A DNA stretch of 22,709 bases from Actinomycetota bacterium (GTDB taxonomy: Bacteria; Actinomycetota; Actinomycetes; Nanopelagicales; Nanopelagicaceae), in the NCBI GenBank assembly GCA_947487595.1, contig CANKXJ010000006.1, forward strand, positions 1 through 22,709, given 5' to 3'. Shown here piece after piece: positions 1-7,066 of this stretch; position 1 is the stretch's first letter, and each line of letters starts with the position of its first letter. The notes under the pieces were generated by a model. The model worked only from the letters and a program-made list of their open reading frames with translations, was not told where the DNA came from and did not search any database. The position numbers and the translations under genes are program-made.

Positions 1-450
1 GAATCGCCTAGCCCTAAAGACCGACAAGTTGTTGAGGTTGCTTTAAGAACGGTACATGCTTGGGACTGGCGTTCGCGAAGTTTAGGGCAACTCTCTGGTG
101 GGGAGCGGCAGCGCGTACTTTTGGCCCGTGCACTGTCTGTTCAAGCAGATGTGATTTTGATGGACGAGCCCTTGGCTGGTGTTGACTTGCCCCACCAAGC
201 AGACTGGTTGGAGTGGATTCGCTGTCTGACCGTGCAGGGCACTTCTGTGATAAGCGTATTGCATGAATTAAATCTTGCCTTGCAGGCAGATCGATTGTGG
301 GTCATGAGTAAAGGATTTTTGATACATGACGGATTTGCTCATGAAGCTGATACGCACAATGCACTTTCTCAGGTTTTTGAAAATCGACTGCATTGGCAAC
401 AAATAGTAGATAAAGACACAAAAGATTGCTGGATCGTGACTCTGCGTTAA
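1..450 (+). CDS. ABC transporter ATP-binding protein, BtuD/FecE type (5' truncated by window)
   Basis: The reading frame is open from base 1, so the start and the Walker A motif lie outside the window; about 149 C-terminal residues are visible. They contain the ABC signature LSGGERQR, Walker B (VILMDEP), a D-loop-like GVDLP and the switch histidine in VLHELNLAL. The VLH-LNLAL form is typical of ATPases serving iron-siderophore, heme and cobalamin importers (FecE/FhuC/BtuD group). It would power uptake across the inner membrane. A cobalamin role would suit the corrinoid-dependent enzymes further downstream, but that is inference; substrate specificity cannot be read from the ATPase, and the permease and binding protein are not in view. 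Confidence 0.8.
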   Translation, partial: ESPSPKDRQVVEVALRTVHAWDWRSRSLGQLSGGERQRVLLARALSVQADVILMDEPLAGVDLPHQADWLEWIRCLTVQGTSVISVLHELNLALQADRLWVMSKGFLIHDGFAHEADTHNALSQVFENRLHWQQIVDKDTKDCWIVTLR

Positions 451-744
451 GAGGTTTCCTTGGGCTGCGCGTCATAAAATATCCTTCGCCTGCATTTTTT
501 TATTTTCAAAAATTAATGCATAGCTGTCATGCGTTCAGTGCATAACCAGGCTGGCTAAAAAGGGGTTTCCCCGAGTGGCGACGGATGGTCAATGTATAGA
601 AACTCACACTCTGAACATCAATCATATTTCAGAGTCATAGTTTCTGAATTTGTGGAGAGCTTTTATCTCACCAGCACCGAGAAAATCAGCCGAAAAGAGT
701 TGAGAAATATTGCCTAGCCTACATCAAACCACCCAGGAGACATC
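451..744. other. Non-coding gap between ABC ATPase gene and dctP
   Basis: These 294 bases hold no convincing gene. They contain a T-rich stretch near 497-510, a tiny GGGG-TTT-CCCC hairpin at 562-572, and a long interrupted inverted repeat at 598-645 (listed separately). The dctP ribosome-binding site AGGAG is at 734-738, 6 bases before the ATG. I looked for a cobalamin riboswitch because of the neighbouring BtuD-like gene and saw no B12-box-like sequence. Confidence 0.6.
598..645. repeat. Interrupted inverted repeat in dctP leader
   Basis: AGAAACT (598-604), three unpaired bases, ACTCTGAA (608-615), a 12-base spacer, TTCAGAGT (628-635), three unpaired bases, AGTTTCT (639-645). Both arms are perfect complements, giving 15 base pairs around a 3x3 internal loop. 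It lies about 100 bases upstream of the dctP start. It could be an operator (two nested half-site pairs) for a dimeric regulator or a leader RNA hairpin; it lacks a following T-run, so a terminator is unlikely. Confidence 0.6.
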
Positions 745-1779
745 ATGAAAAATGAATTGCGTCGAACACTTCTTGCCGTATTTTTGGCAGGTTTCACATT
801 GATCGCATCACTTCCGGTCTCAGCAAAGACAATCCTAAAACTCAATTCTCAATGGCCAGCGACTACGGCTGGTTCAAAGGTTGATCAATGGTTTGCCGAT
901 GAAGTTAAACGTCGCACAGCCGGTGAAGTTGAGATCAAGATATTCTGGGCCGAAGGGCTCGGCAAGGCCAGCGAGAACTTGTCGTTAATGCAGAAAGGTG
1001 CAGTTGAAATGGGTGCGATGTCACCTGCATATTTCCCCACGCAACTACCGTTTCACACAGCACCCAACTCGATTCCGATGGCGATGTTGACCGTGACTCA
1101 AGCAAATGCGTTGATGAGGCGTTTGGCGGCAGAGGTTCCGGCGTTTGCTGCCGAGGCAAAGGCTAATGGTGTTCGTACACTTTTCTTTCACCATCTCAAC
1201 CCCTACCTGCTTGTATCAAAGGAGCCATTGACCAATCTGGACGCCCTGAAAGGCAAAAAGATTCGCACTTGGGGCAGCGACATGCCACGCATGGCACAAG
1301 CCCAAGGCATGACACCAATTACCTTATCTTTGCCAGAGATATATGAGGGCCTAGGCAGAGGCGTAATAGACGCCGCACCATTTTCAGTAGATCTGGTCAT
1401 GGCATACAAGATATTTGAAGTGGCGAAAAATATCTCGGATGTCACGTTGTGGCTCGGCCCTAGCTGGGGTGTATGGATTGGCGAGGCAGCCTGGCAAAAG
1501 CTTTTGCCACAACACCAGAAAATAATGTTGGAAGTTTCTGCCGAAGCAAACCAGCGCGATATGGAGGTCACTATTGCTGCAGAAAAAATTGCCAGAGATG
1601 ACCTTAAAAACCGTGGCGTAAAATTTCATCCATTTTCCGAAGCGGATCGCCAAAAATGGAAGGCTTCTCTGCCAGACTTCTTTGCAGAATTTATTGCAAC
1701 ACAAGAAAAGGCCGGAAAAGGGGCTGACGCAGCCAAGATGATTTCTATTTGGAAAGAAGTCCTGGAAAGCGTTAAGTGA
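745..1779 (+). CDS. dctP: TRAP transporter substrate-binding protein, DctP family
   Basis: This is a periplasmic solute-binding protein of 344 residues, the usual length for DctP. It starts with a Sec signal peptide (basic KNELRR, hydrophobic core, cleavage expected after SVA-type residues PVSA near 27). The mature protein opens with KTILKLNSQWP. The block GKKIRTWG carries Arg174, the family's conserved arginine that normally salt-bridges a substrate carboxylate. The gene leads a three-gene operon and overlaps dctQ by 4 bases. Binding-protein-dependent, ion-gradient-driven uptake of an organic acid or zwitterion is expected; the exact ligand is not readable. AGGAG lies 6 bases before the ATG. 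Confidence 0.9.
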   Translation: MKNELRRTLLAVFLAGFTLIASLPVSAKTILKLNSQWPATTAGSKVDQWFADEVKRRTAGEVEIKIFWAEGLGKASENLSLMQKGAVEMGAMSPAYFPTQLPFHTAPNSIPMAMLTVTQANALMRRLAAEVPAFAAEAKANGVRTLFFHHLNPYLLVSKEPLTNLDALKGKKIRTWGSDMPRMAQAQGMTPITLSLPEIYEGLGRGVIDAAPFSVDLVMAYKIFEVAKNISDVTLWLGPSWGVWIGEAAWQKLLPQHQKIMLEVSAEANQRDMEVTIAAEKIARDDLKNRGVKFHPFSEADRQKWKASLPDFFAEFIATQEKAGKGADAAKMISIWKEVLESVK

Positions 1780-2282
1780 CTCAGCGCGGAACCGAAGAGC
1801 AAAAATCAAGGTCCGCATTGCTTCATATAGAACGCACCGCCGCGTTTTGTGCTGCAATTTCGGTACTCGGAATGATGTTGGTTGGTGCCGTGGATGTAAT
1901 TGGTACTGCTGCATTTGCCACCCCATTGCAAGGCGCATATGAACTCACGGAGGCGCTAATGGTGGCAAGCATCTTTCTCGCGCTGGCTTTGAGTCAGCGC
2001 GAGGGAAAACAAATACGCGTTGAACTGCTTACCGAGCGAATGGGGCCGCGAGGGCGAGCTATTCTGGACATGCTGGCTGAATTTCTCAGTTGCGTTGTTT
2101 ACGTGGTGATCGCTTGGTATGGATGCAAGGAAGCCGCAACCAGTTGGCAGATCAGTGAGCTGACTGCCGGCCTTGTGCGCTTTCCCCTTTGGCCATCCAA
2201 GTTGGCCTTGGGTCTTGGCGCCGCGCTCATGGCCATCCAGTGTTTTGCAGGTACTGCTGCGGCACTGCGCCGCGCGGCATAG
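1776..2282 (+). CDS. dctQ: TRAP transporter small membrane subunit, DctQ family
   Basis: This small integral membrane component of the TRAP porter has 168 residues and four hydrophobic segments, with the typical charged stretch ALSQREGKQIRVELLTERM between segments 2 and 3. It starts with GTG at 1776, inside the stop of dctP (GTGA overlap), so translation is probably coupled. It pairs with DctM immediately downstream to form the membrane complex. The family assignment is firm from position, length and topology, though sequence conservation of DctQ proteins is low. Confidence 0.85.
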   Translation: MTQRGTEEQKSRSALLHIERTAAFCAAISVLGMMLVGAVDVIGTAAFATPLQGAYELTEALMVASIFLALALSQREGKQIRVELLTERMGPRGRAILDMLAEFLSCVVYVVIAWYGCKEAATSWQISELTAGLVRFPLWPSKLALGLGAALMAIQCFAGTAAALRRAA

Positions 2283-2290
2283 GAAAGCTC

Positions 2291-3610
2291 ATGATGGATT
2301 TCACTATATTGGGCTGTCTTTGTATCGCTCTGCTTTTTGTGGCGTTAGCGCTCAGCGTACCTGTAGGTATTGCACTTGCAGCGACCGGTATCTTGGGTAT
2401 GGCGCTTGGCCCTGGCATGGACTTCCTGGCCGGCCAGTTGTCAAGTTTGCCATATGCAGTCACTGCAAATTATGCATTTGCGGTACTGCCGCTGTTCGTC
2501 TTGATGGGGGTGCTTGCAGAACGCTCGAAAATAACCGAAGAAGTATTCCGGGCTGCCGACGTTTGGCTGCGCCAATTCAAGGGTGGGCTATACCAAGCAG
2601 TGATCGTAGGATCAGCAGTTTTTGCGGCGATTTCAGGTTCAACTATCGTGAATGCAGTCGTCTTCACACGACTTGCTTTTCCCGAAATGTTAAAGTACGG
2701 CTACTCGCGCAGTTTATCGATCGGCGCGATCGCTGCTGCAGGAAGCTTCGCAGCGATGATTCCACCCTCAATCACCATGGTGATCTACGCCATTCTTACC
2801 GAACAATCGGTAGGCCAATTGCTAATTGCCGGCATTATTCCAGGACTACTTACCGCAGCGGTGTACATGGTCGGAATTATGATCATGGTTCGCATTCGTC
2901 CAGATTTAGCACCAGGTCTTGGTGCTCCAGTTCCATTACGCGAAAAGTTAAAGGCCATTAAGTGGCTTTGGAGTGTGGTGGTGTTGGTGGCACTGGTGCT
3001 GGGAGGTATTTATTTAGGTGTCTTTCCGCCTTCAGCTGCCGGCGCAATGGGTGCTTTTGGTGTGTTCGTTATTTTCGTGCTCCGCCTGCGCAGCAAGGTT
3101 CGCAGCGAGCTTGGCGCCGCATTGCTCGACTCAGCCACAGTGAGTTGCATCGTTTTTGCGGTATTGATTGGTGGTCTGATTTTTTCGCGCATGCTGGTTG
3201 TTCTCGGAATGATCGATGGCATCGTAGATGTCATTACGTCAATAACTCAGAATCCTGTTGAGTTCTTGATTCTTGCAAGCGTTTTCTATCTGGTGCTCGG
3301 GTGCTTTCTGGACACCACATCCATGATGGTGGTGACGCTACCGTTCATATATCCGATCACTCAGCGTCTTGGTATCGACGGCATATGGTTCGGCATTGTG
3401 CTGGTGAAGCTGGTCGAGATTTCGGTAATAACACCACCAGTAGGTATGAATCTATTCGCTGTAATGAGCGCCGTAGATGAAAAAACCACGTTCAGACATG
3501 TTGTCCGCGGAGTCATGCCATTTATTGGACTTGAGCTGATCGTACTAGGCTTGTTAATTGCATTCCCTGTTTTAATTACCTGGTTGCCACAGCAAATGTT
3601 GAGCAAATAG
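2291..3610 (+). CDS. dctM: TRAP transporter large permease subunit, DctM family
   Basis: This is a 439-residue polytopic membrane protein with about a dozen hydrophobic segments, the transport-catalysing subunit of the TRAP porter. Recognisable family blocks include an early VALALSVPVGIALAATG segment, VGSAVFAAISGSTIVNAVV, GSFAAMIPPSI, LGCFLDTTSMMVVTLP and the C-terminal VITPPVGMNLF. I place the start at ATG 2291, preceded by AGGAAA at 2281-2286 and 8 bases after dctQ; the frame stays open further upstream, but that part only shadows the end of dctQ. It uses an ion (Na+ or H+) gradient together with DctP. A short open stretch follows in the same frame after the stop. Confidence 0.9.
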   Translation: MMDFTILGCLCIALLFVALALSVPVGIALAATGILGMALGPGMDFLAGQLSSLPYAVTANYAFAVLPLFVLMGVLAERSKITEEVFRAADVWLRQFKGGLYQAVIVGSAVFAAISGSTIVNAVVFTRLAFPEMLKYGYSRSLSIGAIAAAGSFAAMIPPSITMVIYAILTEQSVGQLLIAGIIPGLLTAAVYMVGIMIMVRIRPDLAPGLGAPVPLREKLKAIKWLWSVVVLVALVLGGIYLGVFPPSAAGAMGAFGVFVIFVLRLRSKVRSELGAALLDSATVSCIVFAVLIGGLIFSRMLVVLGMIDGIVDVITSITQNPVEFLILASVFYLVLGCFLDTTSMMVVTLPFIYPITQRLGIDGIWFGIVLVKLVEISVITPPVGMNLFAVMSAVDEKTTFRHVVRGVMPFIGLELIVLGLLIAFPVLITWLPQQMLSK

Positions 3611-3628
3611 GGTGGTCATCAAAACGGC

Positions 3629-3772
3629 ATGCACACATCTACAAACTACTTCGCAGCGCAGGCAAGCGCGGGATTCGAATTGCGTAACGGCGACTGGCAT
3701 ATCGGGGTATCGGCGAACGCCAACATCGCCGAGGACACCGTAGTGCATTTGTTGCAAATTATTGGCGGTTAA
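3629..3772 (+). pseudogene. Possible gene remnant or small ORF (47 codons) after dctM
   Basis: A 47-codon ATG-to-TAA reading frame lies in the same frame as dctM, 18 bases after its stop. Its end, with ELRNGDWHIGVSANANIAE and a hydrophobic VVHLLQIIGG tail, reads like the folded C-terminus of a larger protein rather than random sequence. It has no clear ribosome-binding site. I do not recognise the family. It may be a decayed remnant, a small independent protein, or chance. Confidence 0.25.
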
Positions 3773-3851
3773 CTTGGCGATGTTATCGTTAGCAATTACG
3801 TTTGCTTGTACTTTAATCAATAAGGTTTAATCAAGTGACTACAATGAGTGA

Positions 3852-4511
3852 ATGAATTTGAATAGTCTTTCTCATCTCTTTGACAACAACCGTGATTGGG
3901 CGGCCCGGATGGAGCGAGAGCAGCCCGGATTTTTTCAGAAACTTACCCGACAACACTCACCTAAATATTTATGGATAGGTTGCTCTGACAGTCGTGTGCC
4001 AGCCAATCAAATTATGGGGCTTGATCCAGGAGAAGTGTTTGTACACCGCAATGTGGCCAACTTGGTGGTTCATTCTGATTTGAATGCTTTGTCGGTCATT
4101 CAGTATGCGGTAGACAGTCTCAAAGTCAAACATATCATGGTGGTGGGGCATTACAGCTGCGGCGGTGTACTTGCCGCCATTCGAGGCACTCGAATTGGCT
4201 TGGCAGACAATTGGCTGCGCTATGTGCAAGATGTTCGACTAAGCCATCGCAAACTTTTGAACCATTTGCCGCAAGCTGAGCTCGAAGATGTCATGTGCGA
4301 GTTGAACGTGATTCAACAAGTTGGTAACGTGGCGTTGTCAAATGTCATGCAAGACGCTTGGGGTAGAGGTCAGAAAGTGGCTGTGCATGGCTGGATTTAT
4401 GGTGTCTCAGACGGACTGGTAAAAAATCTGGATGTCACCATATCCGGCAGTCACGAAGTGGGAGAGGTCTTTTATAAAGCTTTCAACCGGTACCCAATCG
4501 AGGGTCAGTGA
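3852..4511 (+). CDS. can: Beta-class carbonic anhydrase
   Basis: This enzyme interconverts CO2 and bicarbonate in the cytoplasm. The 219-residue length fits the Can group. The zinc and catalytic residues are all visible: Cys44-x-Asp46-x-Arg48 in CSDSRVP, His100 and Cys103 in GHYSCGGV, plus the conserved HRNVAN block. The start ATG at 3852 gives the usual MNLNSLSHLFDNNRDWA N-terminus of proteobacterial Can. It stands alone, convergent with the folate gene at 4522, with only 10 bases between the two stop codons. It might supply bicarbonate or recapture CO2 from C1 oxidation, but housekeeping is equally likely. Confidence 0.95.
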   Translation: MNLNSLSHLFDNNRDWAARMEREQPGFFQKLTRQHSPKYLWIGCSDSRVPANQIMGLDPGEVFVHRNVANLVVHSDLNALSVIQYAVDSLKVKHIMVVGHYSCGGVLAAIRGTRIGLADNWLRYVQDVRLSHRKLLNHLPQAELEDVMCELNVIQQVGNVALSNVMQDAWGRGQKVAVHGWIYGVSDGLVKNLDVTISGSHEVGEVFYKAFNRYPIEGQ

Positions 4512-4521
4512 ACTGAAAATT

Positions 4522-5118
4522 TCAAGGATTGAAAATTCCTGATTCAGTCACAATTAAATTCATGGGTTGGTCATGAGGCTGAGGATTGATAGAAGCTAGC
4601 CGTGACAGCTCAAAGCCAACACCAATCATTCTTGGACGCGGATCCAATGACACCACAGTTCTATCAAAAAAACCACCACCGTAACCAAGTCGAAAACCGA
4701 ATTTATCAAACCCGGTTAGAGGAATCAACAGAACATCAGGGTGCACTTGAGTTTCATCAATTGGAATCGGAATACCATAAACGCCGGTGGTCATTGGCGA
4801 GGCTGGATGCCACGGCCTAAAGACCATAGGTGCTTGTTGTTGAACAACGACAGGAAGGGCAGCTACGCCTCCTCGTTCAATCCATCGGTGAACTACGCTG
4901 AGTACGTTGGGTTCACCTTGATATGGCCAACAAAATCCTAAGACTTGGCCCTCAGGATTGGGTAAGAGGTGATTCAAAAATTGACCTATCTGCCGACTCC
5001 AGATGCGCCGGTCACGCGCACTTGCTTGTAGCCTTAGATCGATTAAATCTTTGCGAGTTTGTTTGCGCCATATTGAAATTTTTTTGGACTCGTCTGCGAG
5101 CCCAGAGATATGGATCAT
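4522..5118 (-). CDS. 5-formyltetrahydrofolate cyclo-ligase (5-FCL)
   Basis: This enzyme converts 5-formyl-THF to 5,10-methenyl-THF with ATP, returning a dead-end folate to the active C1 pool. At 198 residues it has the family length. It shows the basic N-terminal segment (WRKQTRKDLIDLRL), CWPYQGEPNV, and the signature G-F-R-LGYGGGFFDR near the C-terminus. I choose ATG 5118 because it overlaps the stop of the aquaporin gene as ATGA, indicating translational coupling; the frame stays open upstream but only shadows that gene. Being last in a gene run that includes aioBA and the aquaglyceroporin, it links that run to folate C1 metabolism. Confidence 0.88.
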   Translation of the reverse strand: MIHISGLADESKKISIWRKQTRKDLIDLRLQASARDRRIWSRQIGQFLNHLLPNPEGQVLGFCWPYQGEPNVLSVVHRWIERGGVAALPVVVQQQAPMVFRPWHPASPMTTGVYGIPIPIDETQVHPDVLLIPLTGFDKFGFRLGYGGGFFDRTVVSLDPRPRMIGVGFELSRLASINPQPHDQPMNLIVTESGIFNP

Positions 5119-6059
5119 GAGCTTTCGGGCGCTGGGTCTAAAAAATGTCCTGCCATAAGTCGGTAAAGACCGCCGCCAATCAATGCGCCCAACATGGGGG
5201 CAATGATGTACACACTCAACCAACCACCGCGTGGTCCAGGAAAGGCGATCTCACCCCAGCCTAGGAACCATGAAACTATTCTCGGGCCGAGATCGCGTGC
5301 AGGGTTCAGGCCCGCTTGTGTTAACGGAGCAATGACTGAAATAATTGCGGCAACACCTAAACCTATCATGATCGCCTGAACGGCTGCAGGAGGTTTTGCT
5401 TGATTTCGTTCGTGGGTAACTGCTGCAATGATGAAGGCGAGCATGGCAGTGCCAACCATTTCGGCTGTGAAAGCACCTTGCAGACCGACAATTCGCCATG
5501 CGTCTTCTGCAGTTCCAAAAACTGCTGGATTGGGAAAATACTCTCCGAATACCATGGCGCTGCGCTCGCTCGCGGGGCCACCCCGAAGCAGTCCATGTCG
5601 TCGTTCAAACTCTAAAATAGATTCTGCAAACATGGCATACAAAACCATAGATGCCGCCATTGCGCCTGCGACTTGTGCAAAGGCATAGGAGATGGCGCGG
5701 CCAATTGGAAAGCGGTCATAGACTACTGAAACCAAAGTGATTGCAGGGTTCAGGTGCGCCCCAGATAACGCATTGGAGGAGAAAATACCCAAACTAACAC
5801 CAATTGCCCAAACAACAGCAACTTGCCAAAGACCTACTTGCGCGCCTGTGACTACGGCAGCATTGACGACACCAACGCCAAAAAAAACAAGCACAAAGGT
5901 GCCAACAAATTCACCCAACATGGCGCGCGATAACGCGTTTTTACTTGCGTGCGAAACGGTATCGTTGGTTTCCGGGGCTAAGGATTTTGGGTCGGAAAGG
6001 GGTTGAGATTCAAGCAATTGATTGGGCATGGCTTCTTCCTCTTTTTTGAAAACCGTCAT
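5115..6059 (-). CDS. MIP-family aquaglyceroporin (GlpF/AqpS-like)
   Basis: This is an inner-membrane channel for small uncharged solutes. Six transmembrane segments and both pore half-helices are visible: first NPA at about 104-106 (SGAHLNPAIT), second at about 252-254 (GLNPARDLGPR). The Asp after NPAR is the mark of glycerol-type channels, which also pass undissociated arsenite and, in some bacteria, methylated arsenicals. The N-terminus has a 45-residue hydrophilic extension. ATG 6059 overlaps the previous stop as ATGA and has GAGG 5 bases before it; ATG 6029, with AGAGGA 7 bases upstream, is an equally good start. It lies two genes downstream of aioA and overlaps 5-FCL. The arsenic role is inferred from context. 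Confidence 0.85.
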   Translation of the reverse strand: MTVFKKEEEAMPNQLLESQPLSDPKSLAPETNDTVSHASKNALSRAMLGEFVGTFVLVFFGVGVVNAAVVTGAQVGLWQVAVVWAIGVSLGIFSSNALSGAHLNPAITLVSVVYDRFPIGRAISYAFAQVAGAMAASMVLYAMFAESILEFERRHGLLRGGPASERSAMVFGEYFPNPAVFGTAEDAWRIVGLQGAFTAEMVGTAMLAFIIAAVTHERNQAKPPAAVQAIMIGLGVAAIISVIAPLTQAGLNPARDLGPRIVSWFLGWGEIAFPGPRGGWLSVYIIAPMLGALIGGGLYRLMAGHFLDPAPESS

Positions 6060-7066
6060 GGCAACCTCGGCGGTGCGACTTCAGGCGGGGTATTTTTAGC
6101 GCCATAGCTCAAGACATGGTGAACTTGTATGCCTTGAGTGATCAGACCTTTGAGTTGAGTCTGATTCAGATTTGTGTTGACCAATTGTGCACCACGAAAT
6201 GATGCGTTCGTTAAATTGGCGCCTTCAAATTGGGTTTGCATTAGGATGGCGCCGTCTAACTTGGCCTCACTGAGGTCTAGTCCGTAAGCGCGTGTCCAAG
6301 ACATGCTCGCTTGATTGAAATCAGCCCCTCGAGCGTGCGCCCAAGTTAGGTTGGCGTGATCGAGCTTAGTTTGAATAAATTTCGCGCCATCTAAGTTTGA
6401 TTCGCTCAGGTTCACGCTTGTCAAATCTGCGCCAGAAAGGTCTGCTTGTTGCAAGTCAACACCTGCCATTTTGGCTGGAGTAGGACCCTGCTGGGCAAGC
6501 CCCATTGCGCCTAACATGCTGCCCTTCAGAATGGCTCGTTTCATGACAGATTGTGTCAACACAGTAGATTGTAAAAATGCATTTTCAAAGTTGGCATCGC
6601 TCATTTGGACTTTGATCAAACTTGCGCCAGGCATGAAAGCTCTTCGAAGGCTGGCCTGCTCCAAATTAGAAGAATCCATGCGTGCAAGTGTCAGATCTGC
6701 ACCGTCAAGGCGTGCTTGTTTCAAATGAGATCGGGTTAGATCGGCGCCTGCCAAAATTGCATCAGTGAAGTCTGCTCCCTGTGCATTGGCTTCGCGCAAA
6801 TAAGCTTCACGCAAATCAGCGCCTTTGAAGGATGTGCCTTTTAAATTGGCACCCACAAAATTTGCACCCACAAGAATAGCACCATCGAATTTGGACCCAG
6901 CCAAATTTGCGCCACTAAAGTCGTGACCACTGAGCTGTTGATTTTCAAATGAATCGGCAGGTGAACTCGATCCAGGTGCGACAAGCTCACAGGCGATCAA
7001 TATCAGAGCACACAAGCTGATGCTGATTATTTTGGAAATACGAAAAATGAGGCGCCGATTTGACAT
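6056..7066 (-). CDS. Pentapeptide-repeat lipoprotein
   Basis: This 336-residue protein begins with a lipoprotein signal: basic SNRRLIFR, a hydrophobic stretch, and lipobox LIAC with Cys26, followed by Glu (no Asp at +2), so outer-membrane sorting is expected. From about residue 45 to 320 it consists of A(D/N)Lxx pentapeptide repeats (GANLA, GADLR, QADLS, GANLT and many others), which fold into a right-handed quadrilateral beta-helix. No catalytic motif is visible. It starts directly after the aioA stop and overlaps the aquaporin start, so it is co-expressed with both. Its role is unknown; a periplasmic scaffold for the oxidase or channel is a guess. Confidence 0.85.
   Translation of the reverse strand: MSNRRLIFRISKIISISLCALILIACELVAPGSSSPADSFENQQLSGHDFSGANLAGSKFDGAILVGANFVGANLKGTSFKGADLREAYLREANAQGADFTDAILAGADLTRSHLKQARLDGADLTLARMDSSNLEQASLRRAFMPGASLIKVQMSDANFENAFLQSTVLTQSVMKRAILKGSMLGAMGLAQQGPTPAKMAGVDLQQADLSGADLTSVNLSESNLDGAKFIQTKLDHANLTWAHARGADFNQASMSWTRAYGLDLSEAKLDGAILMQTQFEGANLTNASFRGAQLVNTNLNQTQLKGLITQGIQVHHVLSYGAKNTPPEVAPPRLP

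Noticed and set aside
451..744. Cobalamin riboswitch near the BtuD-like gene
   Set aside because: No B12-box-like sequence or matching layout is visible, and the downstream gene is a TRAP binding protein.
1384..1938. Minus-strand open frame across the dctP-dctQ junction
   Set aside because: It lies opposite two clear genes and its protein has no family-like features.
4602..5120. Several plus-strand open frames opposite 5-FCL
   Set aside because: They are antisense to a gene with a clear family signature and have no features of their own.
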